From Sphaeroforma sirkka (lineage: Eukaryota > Opisthokonta > Ichthyosporea > Ichthyophonida), in assembly GCA_001586965.3 (NCBI GenBank), contig LUCW03000913.1, forward strand, positions 17,501 to 57,793: a stretch of 40,293 bases of DNA, read 5' to 3'. The notes under the pieces are model-generated. The model was not told where the DNA came from. It saw only the letters and a program-made list of their open reading frames with translations, and ran no database searches. Both the position numbers and the translations under genes were made by a program. Positions 1-13,900 of the stretch are shown here, one piece after another (within the stretch, counting starts at the first letter, position 1; every line of letters begins with the position of its first letter).

Positions 1-3000
1 CAAGAGGACTGCGTTTGATTATACGTTCAAGAGGACTGAGGATTATACATTCAAGAGGACTGTGTTTTCATTGTACATTCAAGAGGACTGTGTTAGATTG
101 TACATTCAAGAGGACTGTGTTTGATTATACATTCAAGAGGACTGTGTTTGAGTATACATTCAAGAGGACTGTGTTTGATTATACATTCAAGAGGACTGTG
201 TTTGAGTGTACATTCAAGTGGACTGCGTTTGATTATATATTCAAGAGGACTGTGTTTGATTATACATTCAAGAGGACTGTGTTTGAGTATTCATCCAAGA
301 GAACTGTGTTTGATTATACATTCAAGAGGACTGTGTTTGATTGTGCATCAAAAAAAAGACTGTGTTCGATTGTACATTAAAGAGGACTGTTTGTTATTAT
401 ACATTCAAGAGGACTGTGTTTGAGTATACATTCAAGAGTACTGTTTTTTTTATACATACATTCAAGAGGACTGTGTTTGATTATACATTCAAGAGGACTT
501 AGTTTAATTTTACACTTAAGAGGACTGTGTTTGATTGTACATTCAAGAGGACTTTGTTTGAGTATACTTTCGAAAGGACTGTGGATTATACATTCAAGAG
601 GACTGTGTTGGAGTATTCATCCAAGAGGACTGTATTTGATTGTACATTCAAGAGAACTGTGTTTGAAAGAGGACTGTGCTTGAGTATACATTCAAAAGGA
701 CTATGTTTGATTATACATTCAAGAGGAGGACTTTTTTTATTATACATTCAAGAGAACTGTGTTTAATTTAACATTCAAGAGAACTGTGTTTGATTATACA
801 TTCAAGAGGACTGTGTTTGATTGTACATTCAAGAGGACTTTGTTTGAGTATACTTTCGAAAGGACTGTGTTTGATTATACATTCAAGAGGACTGTGTTTG
901 AGTGCACATTCAAGAGGACTATGTTTGATTATACATTCAAGAGGACTGTGTTTGATTATACACTTGAGAGGACTGTGTTTGATTGTACATTCAAGACGAC
1001 TTTGTTTGAGTATACTTTCGAAAGGACTGTGGATTATACATTCAAGGGACTGTGTTGGAGTATTCATCCAAGAGGACTGCGTTTGATTATACATTCAAGA
1101 GGACTGTTTTTGATTATACTTTCAATAGCACTGTGTTTGATTATAAATTCAAGAGAACTGTTTTCATTGTACATTCAAGAGGACTGCGTTTGATTATACA
1201 CTCATTAGGACTGTGTTTGATTATACATTCAAGAGTACTGTTTTTTATTATACATTCAAGAGGACTGTGTTTGATTATACATTCAAGAGGACTGTGTTTG
1301 AGTATACATTCAGAAGAACTGTGTTTGATTTTACATACAAGAAGACTGTTTTTTATTATACATTCAAGAGGACTGTGTTTGAGTATTTATCCAAGAGAAC
1401 TGTGTTTGATTATACATTCAAGAGGACTGTGTTTGATTGTGCATTCAAAAAGACTGTGTTCGATTGTGCATTAAAGAGGACTGTTTGTTATTATACATTC
1501 AAGAGGACTGTGTTTGAGTATACATTCAAGAGGACTGTGTTTGATTATACATTCAAGAGGACTGTGTTTGAGTGTACATTCAAGTGGACTGTGTTTGAGT
1601 ATTCATCCAAGAGAACTGTGTTTGATTATACATTCAAGAGGACTGTGTTTGATTGTGCATTCAAAAAGACTGTGTTCGATTGTACATTAAAGAGGACTGT
1701 TTGTTATTATACATTCAAGAGGACTGTGTTTGAGTATACATTCAAGAGTACTGTTTTTTATTATACATTCAAGAGGACTGTGTTTGATTATACATTCAAG
1801 AGGACTTAGTTTGATTTTACACTTAAGAGGACTGTGTTTGATTGTACATTCAAGAGGACTTTGTTTGAGTATACTTTCGAAAGGACTGTGGATTATACAT
1901 TCAAGAGGACTGTGTTGGAGTATTCATCCAAGAGGACTGTATTTGATTGTACATTCAAGAGAACTGTGTTTGAAAGAGGACTGTGCTTGAGTATACATTC
2001 AAAAGGACTATGTTTGATTATACATTCAAGAGGACTGTTTTTTATTATACATTCAAGAGAACTGTGTTTAATTTAACATTCAAGAGAACTGTGTTTGATT
2101 ATACATTCAAGAGGACTGTGTTTGATTGTACATTCAAGAGGACTTTGTTTGAGTATACTTTCGAAAGGACTGTGTTTGATTATACATTCAAGAGGACTGT
2201 GTTTGAGTGCACATTCAAGAGGACTATGTTTGATTATACATTCAAGAGGACTGTGTTTGATTATACACTTGAGAGGACTGTGTTTGATTGTACATTCAAG
2301 ACGACTTTGTTTGAGTATACTTTCGAAAGGACTGTGGATTATACATTCAAGGGGACTGTGTTGGAGTATTCATCCAAGAGGACTGCGTTTGATTATACAT
2401 TCAAGAGGACTGTTTTTGATTATACTTTCAATAGCACTGTGTTTGATTATAAATTCAAGAGAACTGTTTTCATTGTACATTCAAGAGGACTGCGTTTGAT
2501 TATACACTCATTAGGACTGTGTTTGATTATACATTCAAGAGTACTGTTTTTTATTATACATTCAAGAGGACTGTGTTTGATTATACATTCAAGAGGACTG
2601 TGTTTGAGTATACATTCAGAAGAACTGTGTTTGATTTTACATACAAGAAGACTGTTTTTTTATTATACATTCAAGAGGACTGTGTTTGAGTATTTATCCA
2701 AGAGAACTGTGTTTGATTATACATTCAAGAGGACTGTGTTTGATTGTGCATTCAAAAAGACTGTGTTCGATTGTGCATTAAAGAGGACTGTTTGTTATTA
2801 TACATTCAAGAGGACTGTGTTTGAGTATACATTCAAGAGTACTGTTTTTTATTATACATCCAAGAGGACTGTGTTTGATTATACATTCAAGAGGACTGTT
2901 TGATTTTTCATTCAAAAAGACTGTGTTCGATTGTACATTCAAGAGGACTGCGTTTGATTATACACTCATGATGACTGTGTTTGATTATACATTCAAGAGT

Positions 3001-5560
3001 ACTGTTTTTTATTATACATTCAAGAGGACTGTGTTTGAGTATTCATCCAAGAGGACTGTGTTTGATTATACATTCAAGAGGACTGTGTTTGATTGTGCAT
3101 TCAAAAAGACTGTATTCGATTGTACATTCAAGAGAACTGCGTTTGATTAAACACTCATGAGGACTGTGTTTGATTATACATTCAAGAGGACTGTTTTTTA
3201 TTATACATTCATGAGGACTGTGTTTGACTATACATTCAAGAGGACTTTGTTTGATTCTACATTAAAGAGGACTGCGTTTGATTATACATTCAAGAGGACT
3301 GTTTTTGATTATACTTTCAATAGCACTGTGTTTGATTATAAATTGAAGAGGGCTGTTTTTTATTATACATTCAAGAGGACTTTGTTTGATTCTACCTTTA
3401 AGAGGACTGCGTTTGATTATATATTCCAGAGGACTGTTTTTGATTGTACTTTCAATAGCACTGTGTTTGATTATAAATTCAAGAGGACTGTTTTTTATTA
3501 TACATTCAAGAGGACTGTGTTTGAGTATACATTCAAAAGGACTGTTTTTTATTATACATTCAAGAGAACTGTGTTTGAGTATTCATCCAAGAGGACTGTG
3601 TTTGATTATACATTCAAGAGGACTGTGTTTGATTATACATTCAAGAGAACTGTGTTTGAGTATACATTCAAAAGAACTGTGTTTGATTTTACATTCAAGA
3701 GGACTGTTTTTGATTATACTTTCAATAGCACTGTGTTTGATTATAAATTCAAGAGGACTGTTTTTTTTATTATACATTCAAGAGGACTGTGTTTGAGTAT
3801 ACATTCAAAAGGACTGTTTTTTATTATACATTCAAGAGTACTGTGTTTTATTATATATTCAAGAGGACTGTGTTGGATTGTGCATTCAAAAAGACTGTGT
3901 TCGATTGTACATTAAAGAGGACTGCGTTTGATTATACATTCAAGAGGACTGTTTTTGATTGTACTTTCAATAGCACTGTGTTTGATTATAAATTCAAGAG
4001 GACTGTTTTTTATTATACATTCAAGAGGACTGTGTTTGAGTATACATTCAAAAGGACTGTTTTTTTTATTATACATTCAAGAGAACTGTGTTTGAGTATT
4101 CATCCAAGAGGACTGTGTTTGATTATACATTCAAGAGGACTGTGTTTGATTATACATTCAAGAGGACTGTGTTTGAGTATACATTCAAAAGAACTGTGTT
4201 TGATTTTACATTCAAGAGGGACTTTTTTGATTATACTTTCAATAGCACTGTGTTTGATTATAAATTCAAGAGGACTGTTTTTTATTATACATTCAAGAGG
4301 ACTGTGTTTGATTGTACATTCAAGAGGACTGTGTTTGATTGTGCATTCAAAAAGACTGTGTTCGATTGTACATTAAAGAGGACTGCGTTTGATTATACAT
4401 TCAAGAGGACTGTTTTTTGATTGTACTTTCAATAGCACTGTGTTTGATTATAAATTCAAGAGGACTGTTTTTTTATTATACATTCAAGAGGACTGTGTTT
4501 GAGTATACATTCAAAAGGACTGTTTTTTTATTATACATTCAAAGAGAACTGTGTTTGAGTATTCATCCAAGAGGACTGTGTTTGATTATACATTCAAGAG
4601 GACTGTGTTTGATTATACATTCAAGAGGACTGTGTTTGAGTATACATTCAAAAGGACTGTTTTTTATTATACATTCAAGAGAACTTTGTTTGAGTATTCA
4701 TCCAAGAGGACTGTGTTTGATTATACATTCAAGAGGACTGTGTTTGAGTATACATTCAAAAGAACTGTGTTTGATTTTACATTCAAGAGGACTGTTTTTT
4801 ATTATACACTCATGAGGACTGTGTTTGATTATACATTCAAGAGTACTGTTTTTTATTATACATTCAAGAGGACTGTGTTTGATTTCACATTCAAGAGGAC
4901 TGTGTTTGATTTTGCATTCAAAAAGACTGTGTTCGATTGTACATTCAAGAGGACTGCGTTTGATTATACACTCATGAGGACTGTGTTTGATTATACATTC
5001 AAGAGTACTGTTTTTTATTATGCATTCAAGAGGACTGTGTTTGAGTATTCATCCAAGAGAACTGTGTTTGATTATACATTCAAGAGGACTGTGTTTGATT
5101 GTGCATTCAAAAAGACTGTGTTCTATTGTACATTAAAGAGGACTGTTTGTTATTATACATTCAAGAGGACTGTGTTCGATTGTGCATTCAAGAGGACTGT
5201 GTTTGATTTTGCATTCAAAAAGACTGTGTTCGATTGTACATTAAAGAGGACTGCGTTTGATTATACTTTCAAGAGGACTGTGTTTGATTATACTTTCAAT
5301 AGCACTGTGTTTGATTATAAATTCAAGAGGACTGTTTTTTATTATACATTCAAGAGGACTGTGTTCGATTGTGCATTCAAGAGGACTGCGTTTGATTATA
5401 CATTCAAGATGACTGTGTTTGATTATACATTCAAGAGGACTGTGTTCGATTGTGTATTCAAGAGGACTGCGTTTGATTATACATTCAAGATGACTGTGTT
5501 TGATTATATATTCAAGAGGACTGTGTTTGAGTACACGTTCATTAGCACTGTGTTTGCATA
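1..5560. repeat. 27-bp tandem satellite array, truncated by the window start
   Basis: About 200 diverged copies of a 27-bp unit run from the first base to about 5560. The core is TTCAAGAGGACTGTG followed by TTTGATTATACA. The unit equals nine codons, and two of its three plus frames and one minus frame lack stops. The plus frames read FKRTVFDYT and SRGLCLIIH, and the minus frame reads CIIKHSPLE, repeated. Long spurious reading frames result, the largest at 4551-5561, 1983-2903 and 3157-3915. Small indels change frame repeatedly, and most unit-to-unit changes alter residues, so I read the array as non-coding satellite. Variant units such as TTTCAATAGCACTG recur in sets, showing higher-order structure. 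The last units, at 5540-5600, are degenerate. Confidence 0.95.
280..2840. repeat. Higher-order duplication of about 1.3 kb inside the 27-bp array
   Basis: The variant order in about 280-1535 is repeated in about 1590-2840. Anchors are GAAAGAGGACTGTGCTTGAG at 665 and 1972, TTCAATAGCACTG at 1121 and 2427, and the TTCGATTGTACATTAAAGAG variant near 366 and 1676. Offsets run from about 1305 to 1312 because of small indels. This is roughly 48 units copied as a block, which points to unequal exchange and not slippage of single units. Confidence 0.85.
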
Positions 5561-5979
5561 AAAGTGGTATATATTCAATAACACTGTGTTTGCGTATTGC
5601 CGTGCGCGTGTATGGATTGTAGTATTCTTCAGTTGCCCTCTGCAGCGGTGTTTCTGTTGGCGCGCAGGAACAGATTGATCTCATTTGTGCATAGTAGCTC
5701 CGCTATATGTAACCCTTTTTTCGATTTGGTACAAATCGTGTGGAAACGATGCTACCTAACTTTCCCATCACATATACACTGTAAGTGACAATCATCCTAG
5801 CTAGTGAATAGACTGGCTGATCCATTGTGGCCCTTATAAGCTTTAGTCCCTATCTTCATATCTTTATCACATCATTCTATTATATATTTACATAGTCTTA
5901 TCGTACTTTCGTAGTCCCCGTTGCACGATTGATGCGATGTTTGTAGAAGTACAGAGATAAACATAGTGACATAATATAC
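5561..5979. other. Spacer between satellite and first gene; likely 5' region of the Q-rich gene
   Basis: About 420 bases of non-repetitive, AT-leaning sequence follow the satellite. A strong donor-like GTAAGT lies at 5781, after CATATACACT. It could mark an untranslated first exon, but no reading frame through it joins the next exon without a stop. No other gene is visible. Confidence 0.4.
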
Positions 5980-7860
5980 ATGTATACATACATTATATCT
6001 ATAGAGTTGCAACCGCTGTCTCAACGGGGTCTTCCCGCGGGCTGGGATGCTGCGTTCAAACAGGTGGCCAAACCAGCGGTGGAGAAACCGCCCGCTAAGA
6101 AGAGGAAAACGGTGTGTCTACATCTACGCCCTCGAAATGAGGTTGTTTTCTTGGTCAGTTTGCCATGCAAAATAATACCATGTAGGAGAGTTGGAGTGTC
6201 TGATAGGCATACTTTGATGTACTTGTGAGACAAAAAAGCAGCTCCCAAATACTTGGTGTGATAGTGTCAGTCCTGAAGGCTACACAGTCGTTTTGCGCTC
6301 TCTATGCCAGGCTGGTTGCAACAACCTGCAATTTACAATAGAACATGCCAGCTATAGAATACCTCGGAAATAGAGCTGTTTGGTGTGCTTGTGTGTATTG
6401 AAATCCATGTGCTATTCTAAAAGCGGATGGGGGATTTGTGATATAAGCTCGAAAGCTCAAATTATGTCCTATTCTCCTGAATCAGGTCGACAAACGCAAG
6501 AACAGTACCACGTCTCTCTCCACCGCTCCTTCCACGCCAGCCATCAATACATCCACTGCGAAAGGCGAGTACATGACCTTCCACGTGGATGTCGTATTTT
6601 TCATTCAGCATGTCGTATCTTGCATTTGATATGTCGTATTGTCTAATTTAACATGCTCAGATATTGCGCCTGATTACTGCCAATCGTGTTCTTGTCTGAT
6701 CTAAGCGAGCACCGACCGGAAGTCGATTCAATCTATTCCCATTCTAAGTCGCATACAATCCTAGTCGATCGGCAAACATGCGTTTTATATGCACGACCTT
6801 TTACCTTATCTGTATTCTGATCGCCTAGCAGACAAACCCGCCGCCATTGACCTGACGGGGACTGCAGCAAACGGCACACCCAAGCCAGCGACCGCAGCAA
6901 ACACACCCACGGTCACAGGTGGTACCACACCCACAGTCACAGGTGGTAACACACCCACACTGCACACCGCCAACAACCAGGCAACCACGCCCAAAGCACC
7001 AGGCACCAGTGCCAATACGACTACGACTACGACTGCGAATGCGAGTGCGAATGCGAATGCTGGTACTGCTGTTGCTACTGCTGCGACTACTGCTGCTGCT
7101 GCTACTACTGCTACTGCTACTGCTACTGCTACTGGTGTAAAGCCTGGCAAGAATAGCTCGCTGGCGGCTGGTTCGACGCCAAAAGGCTGTACAAAGACAC
7201 CTGTCCAGAGCACCGCTGCAGCCACGGGGGCTGTTGCGAATGGCAGCAAAGCTGGTGTTCCCGTAGGAGCTAGCAGTGCCCCTGCCCCTGGAGGTATGTA
7301 TTCTCGATAGTTCAGTCGTGCGCTATGATTTGCGTGGTTGGTTGGTTGGTTGGTTATTTAGTTTGTTTGTTCTCTTCTAGTTTGCATCGTAGCGTGCCCG
7401 TTCGAGTCCCATTATGTTATGATGTGCCTCGATACAGACCAGATGCAATCCCGCTTTTCAGCTTAGCGTGGACTTCTTCCTGCTGTTGCTATGCGCTATA
7501 TCGAACCTCCACCTATTCCTTACAAACATATACAACACCTTTTAACCCATGCTGCATCGGACTCCGCCATACATCACTTGCAATCATATACCATATCTTC
7601 TTCATATTGTTACATAGCACTCTCACCCGATATTATTATTTGTATCCAACTCTTTCGTGTTGTACTCTACACGCACAGGGCCTCCCACAGGTGCCGCTGC
7701 CAACGCCATCAATCAGGCGGCATTGGCAAACAGAAAGGGGTCACCGGTGCAACTCACAGCGTCCCCTGTACACCCGACTGCTGTGCCCACGCCAGCACTT
7801 GGTAACACTGCATCGCCGACTCAACAGGTGTGTATATTCTTCCATTTAAACTTAGATATC

Positions 7861-7921
<61 letters not shown>

Positions 7922-10900
7922 TGTATTTATGTATGTATGTATGTATGTATGTGTGTGTGTGTGTATGTATACATATCTATGAGATGTCCTGATTGTCAAA
8001 CTATGAATTCATATGTTAGTGTGGGAATGTATGTGTGCTCATTGATTCTGATATCCACAATTTAGACATCTGACTTCCTGTGAGGTATTGGTTGCACGTG
8101 TGAAGCCCAGACTTCGGCAACACGCATAGACCTCCCCTGCACCTCCCGCGCATTACAAAAAGTTTTATAGACTGCAGTTTAGAATGCTTTTTATCCAGTT
8201 GTAGTTTTGTCTCATTTTGTGACAGTCGTTTCGTGGAGACTTGTCAACCGAATCTCAGACCCGGTTTCTCGCGCGCTGCTAGGATTCTCGAAATTCCCTA
8301 TGTTCTCAACCCAACACAGTCCAATCTGGTCTAAAGCGCTTATGCCGTCACCCCAAATTTAATCTCAAACCTTCCGATACGTACACTGCAGATGGCACTA
8401 CCTGTATCCGGTGCAGTTGGCGCGACACCCGCGACTGTAGGGTCAACTGCAGCGGCTCCAAACCCCGCGTTAACGGTATGCCGCTTTTCATCACGATTAG
8501 GCCTTAAGTTTTGTTTCGGGTTTGGTTTGCTATAGGGTTCTTAGTCGCAGCTGCCGTTCTCAACTCAGTTGACTGGTATGTTTGCCAGTGGTGTCTGTTG
8601 AGGTTGTGGCCGTGTACGGTTACGCTTCATATATTCCCTGTAGTGAGCGTATTTTGATTGGAGGGTGCGTTTGCAACACTCAAGTATTTATGCCTTCGCA
8701 GCAATGTGTCTTGTCACTAGGTAAATATATATTATATGCTTGCACCTAGCCGTGTACATATATGCTCGCATCCATGAATCCGTCCGACTGAGCATCAATC
8801 GTGTGGAAGTGCCATACGTATGTTGCTCTGTTGTTACTTGTGCGTGTTGTGAAGCGGTGGACGCTCCAATCGTCCTGGCGAAAATTACCTTTCGGTTTTC
8901 GAAAAGCTGCCAGCTAAAAGATTGTGTCATGCACTTTGACATCGTTCTCAGTCAGTTTGATGTCTCCCTGTGGCATCGTACGTCAGTTGTAGAAGATTTT
9001 TAACGCAATATGCGGACTTGGCAAAGACGGGCTCGTGCTGGTCTATTCAGTCGCAGCCGTAGGCGAATACGCGTATGAGTGCGAACCCGTTCGTCACAAT
9101 TGCACTCCTCTGAGTATGCATCGACAAAGCAAGTCCCTTCAGAGAGAAAACAAGCGTATTTGCGATCGATTTTCTTACACATGTCTATGACAGTCACGAT
9201 TGATCATGTTAGCGTCCATGCACTCAAATACGGTTCGTGCTATTAGCGTCCTCTGATGACCTACCTACTATAGATCACTTACCCCACCCCCGATACCATC
9301 GGGTTATGCGGCTGTCATCGTGCCTCTCCCGTGGTTTTAAATGAACTGTCGTATTGCTGACTTACTACTGAGCATAGGCTGGTGCAGGCACCACAGCCAA
9401 CACAGCTGCCATCCCTGGAAGCGCTGTCCAGGTGACACCAGGCGGCAATACACAGGTACTGCCAACCTGTCAATCGTTTTGATTTTATGTTTTCATATAT
9501 GCTTTGCATGTTGCATAGTGTATAGTGTATCCCCAGACATGAGGTTATATACACATGATTTTTGTTTTATTTATTTCAAACTTCGTAACAATGAATAAGC
9601 TTCTTCCATCTCTGAAACGTTTGTGTGCTCGTGCCTGGTTTGCGAAAGGTTTCACCGGGTAGTTTCTCTGTTGTGCATGGGTGCGAACGAACGATGCTCG
9701 ATAGTCAAACAGTTAGTTCTGTTTTTGACGTGTGCTGATTCCGAAGCGTCTCACGCAGGTACGATCTCTCACTTACCATCATTACCACCGCAGCAACGTG
9801 CCGCTTTTCTGGAGAATGTCGAAAGGAATTTGCTACAGCTCGTGAAACATCAAGCATCGCAAGAAGAGGATCAGGTGCGTAGCGAGAAGGATCTGGCTGA
9901 ATTCTCGGTTGTTAGTACTCCATTGGCCGCATCCCGCGGCGTTGTCTTGTTGCTGCAACCAGAGTCGCCTAACAATTGTCCCTATGTGGAATCTTTGATT
10001 GACGTGCTGTCGTATCGTTTCCGCATTACCATTGTAGAAATACCTTCCTCCTATGCCTGTTCTTTCCGGGCCTTTAAGCCCAGATACTGCTCCCACACGC
10101 TCACAATGATTGTTAATCTGTTTGTTATTCAATAGGCTACTTTAAAAAAGCGATACGAAGAAATTGAAACCAAATATAAACAACTAGCAGCGCTGGCCAA
10201 CCCGACATTGGAGACGAGTGCAGAGCAGGAAAAGGTATGCGTACTACTGTCACAAATGCGTGCGTGCCGATTTGGGCAAGTTTGCGCGTACAAGCTGGTT
10301 GTCGAGCCAGAGTGCTAGTTAAATATAGACCTTAAGTCTGGCAGAGCAAGTGCGGGGAGGTACAGCTGTGACGTTTCTTGGAACGTTTGCGTTCTCCTTC
10401 GACGGATGAATGCAGATTGGCAGTCAGAGTCAATCGGAATGAGTGAACTGCAAGCCTGGGTATTTGTACTGATAATTAGTGGCCAAATCGAGTTCTCGAG
10501 AACCAAGTCAGCCGTCTAGTTGCTTACGCAATTTATTGCGAAAAGTATAGTTTTTGTTGGATTCTTGCTAACCACTCGTGTGAAGCGCATATGCTGGTGC
10601 CGTGACCTAGTGTGGTGAATCATTTTAGTTCCATAGCCAGTCCAGTTCATACATTGATCAGTTCTCCCAAATCACACGCTCGTTTCAGTAATTTGTTGCT
10701 TACGCAGTTTACTGCGGAAAGTTTGGTTTTTGTTGGTCTCTTGCAAACCACTACCACTCATGTAAAACGTATATGCTGGTGCCGTGACGTTGTGTGGTGG
10801 ATCATTTCAGTTCCATAGCCAGTCCAGTCATACATTGATCATTCACTAATTTGCTCATGTCTATATCTATGTCCACTCCCCTTGTATTCCATCCGAGTAG

Positions 10901-13900
10901 CTGAGACAGGAAGCGCATAGGATCAGTCAGGAGCATTTGCAGATAGGGGAAAAGCTGACGGCTACCATCGCCAATATAGCTCGTCACAGAGTATGTTACA
11001 CTGAGCGACTCTTCTGTCGCATCTCTGTGGACAGTGTCTGGTCTATTTGGAAAGTGGTGTTCACACATGCGTTGTCACCGTTCTCATATTTTTCTAGGCC
11101 AGATTTTTCTCATATGAGGGAAAGCCATGTCAATTGTCTCGTGGTGTTGTTTTTCGTCTTGTGCAAGTGCGCCATATTCGGTAGGATGCGGTATGTGTAC
11201 CCTTAATAAGTCATGAGTGATCTAACAAGTCATGAGTGATCTAGTAAGTCATGAGTGATCTATTAAGTAATGAGTGACCTAATAAGTCATGAGTGATCTA
11301 TTGTCATGAGTGATCTAATAAGTCATGCGTGATCTAATAAGTCATGAGTGATCTAATAAGTCATGAGTGATCTATTAAGTCATGAGTGATCTAACAAGTC
11401 ATGAGTGATTTACATGTGCACTATGTTCAGCATTTAGCCAAGTTAGCCAAACATACGAGCACGGCGCCTTCTACCGTCGCATACGACACAGTGCCTCAGG
11501 TTGTGCTGGCGAATGTGCGAACTCGAACGTTCGGTCAAAGGCAAATGAACACCAATCATCGTTCCCTATGCTTGTACTCGTACTACTGTGCCAGTACTCC
11601 CAATGCCTTGATGTGTACGGTTGCGCATGTTTTTAACTTAAGACACAGATTCGGGTGATATATTGCTTTCTGATATCGCCATACACAACAAGTGTCCTGG
11701 ATTGGTTTTACTCGCCATATCGTTTCCGCTGGAAAGTGAAAGATGTTTTGATTAAGTTGGTCTTCAAAAATGCCAAAGGCGTGAAATTATTACTACTGCG
11801 CATGTTATTTTAATTGTGGAAGCGGCTGACATCTTATTGGTTTTGGCCCTTCACAAACAGCAAGCAAGACTACAGCTTACGGGAGGTGTAGGCGTGCCTG
11901 GCACAGAAGCAACCGCGCAACAACGAATGGCTCAGCAGTTGCACATGCAGGTATGGATCTACATATGCTAGCTATGGCATGGTATTGTATCGTATATGAT
12001 CTGCGTGCATCTTCGGTCGCGTATACTGGCGAGATTTGCTGTTGTGGCTGGGTCTCCGTTACTTGTCTATGGTAGTCTGACCTTTGCCTCCCCGTGTGTT
12101 ATTCTGCCATCATCCCACCCTAAAACTATTCAAATCGTCCGTAAAAGCGTGTTCTTGCTTCCCACTCAGTTATGCATTGTTCGTGCCGTACTGTACTGGT
12201 CTCATGTATCTGTACAATTCGTGTGTGTGTGCGCGCCACTTTGTGCCATTTACTGACTGAGGTGAGCGGTATGGCGATTTGGACGATTTCGTGATTAGCA
12301 CACATGCGCCCATGGACTTTATCGAGTGGTATATATTAAGCTACAGTCTGATAGAAAGCCAACCATTTGTTGTATGGCTTGATTGCGCCTTAGTTGCGCT
12401 CGGGGTGCACATCGGCGACTCTAAGGATCCGCGATGATTCACCTGCGATATGAATTATAAAACACAGCAGTGTATGCTTCTCACAATATTTGCGCTGGTT
12501 CTTCACGAGTTCCTATACAACCCTCCGCTCTGTTTGTTATCAACACGCATATCCGATTAATGCGGCTCAAATTGGCTTTGCTTGAGGTCCCTTGATGGAA
12601 CTTGTCACTAAGGCAAGCTAAATCGTGGTTCTGCGCCTTATCCGGTTAACAAGTCTATCTGGAATCAGAACGCACCTATTTTCTTATCTACAATTCCCAG
12701 TCAACCCCAGGAATGTTACATGTCGTCTCTCCCGAACACGTCTCGCAACATATATAGTGTAGTTCTTTAGTACCTTCAGTCCAGCAGACATGGTGCTCAT
12801 CTAGTCGCACACTTGTTGTAGGAACTCCAACGCCAACGACTTCAGAAGCAGCAGCTGGCTCAGGCCCAGGCTCATCAGGCCGCTCAAGCAACCTCACTCC
12901 AGCAGCAACAGCAGCAGCATATGGTCCAAGCCCAGCAGCTGGCTCAGGTATACGTGCGACAATTTGTTTTATTCGGTATTGATGTGTTGAAAATTTGCTG
13001 CACGCCTGTTTGTTCATCAGAACGGCGCTTTAAAACAGGTTTTGTTGGCTACGTGAACTTGAATCAAGCCATAGAAATTTAATTCTCGGTGAGCGATATA
13101 CGACATTCAGATTTTACATTTTATATTGCACTCGCTACGCTGTGCATAAATACCTTACTTCCCAGATTTCGCAGTAGTAGAGGCTAATTTCTTGGTTCTT
13201 GCTGTTGAATTCTGATGTAAACTCCACTCCCGTCTTTATATATAATGTACACTCACAGGCAAAAACGCAGCTCCAAGCAACGCAGAACACCGACGCAACT
13301 CAAACCGCAGCGCAACTCCAGCTGCAACAGAAGCAGCAGCAGCAACAGCAACAGCTCAAAATCAGTAAGACGCATGTTGGTCGAAAGCACGATGTCCGGC
13401 TGTACCTATGTTTTGCCTGGGCTGCGTACCGACAAAAACCGTGTACCTTTCACATGGGAGCGGAGAGTGGTGTATATCAGAGTGGTTCCTGCGCTTACAA
13501 AACCAATAGTGCACGAGTGGTTCGTACACATGCAATAGCACATCGATAATATACCTTGTAATACGGTAGCTGTATATTTTATACCGTATCTGTGTACCGC
13601 GCGTTGTGCACAGTCCCAAACTTCTACCCTCCACGTCTATAGTAGCATCGCCGATGTCAGGATCCATGCGACAGTAGCATAGTCAGCTTGTTTGTGTGAG
13701 TAATGCAGTTTATGGCCTCAGTGTGTATATACTTGACGTATCTCTCGATTATTCAAATGTTTGTTTACATGGAGGTACTGGAGGGGTTGCATTTCTGCTT
13801 CATAATATTGCATGAATGGTCCAATTCTTTCAGTCGTGACTTGGTTCGCTGTTCTTCCGCGTACATTGTCACTCGTCCTTCATTTACGCAAGTTTTGCAC

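Noticed and set aside
6806-7249. Minus-strand open frame of 147 codons rich in Ala and Val
   Set aside because: It is the antisense of the low-complexity Thr/Ala exon, which fits a spliced plus-strand gene.
7391-7410. GTTCGAGTCC, resembling a tRNA T-loop or B box
   Set aside because: The flanking bases do not pair as a T stem, and no acceptor or anticodon arm can be folded around it.
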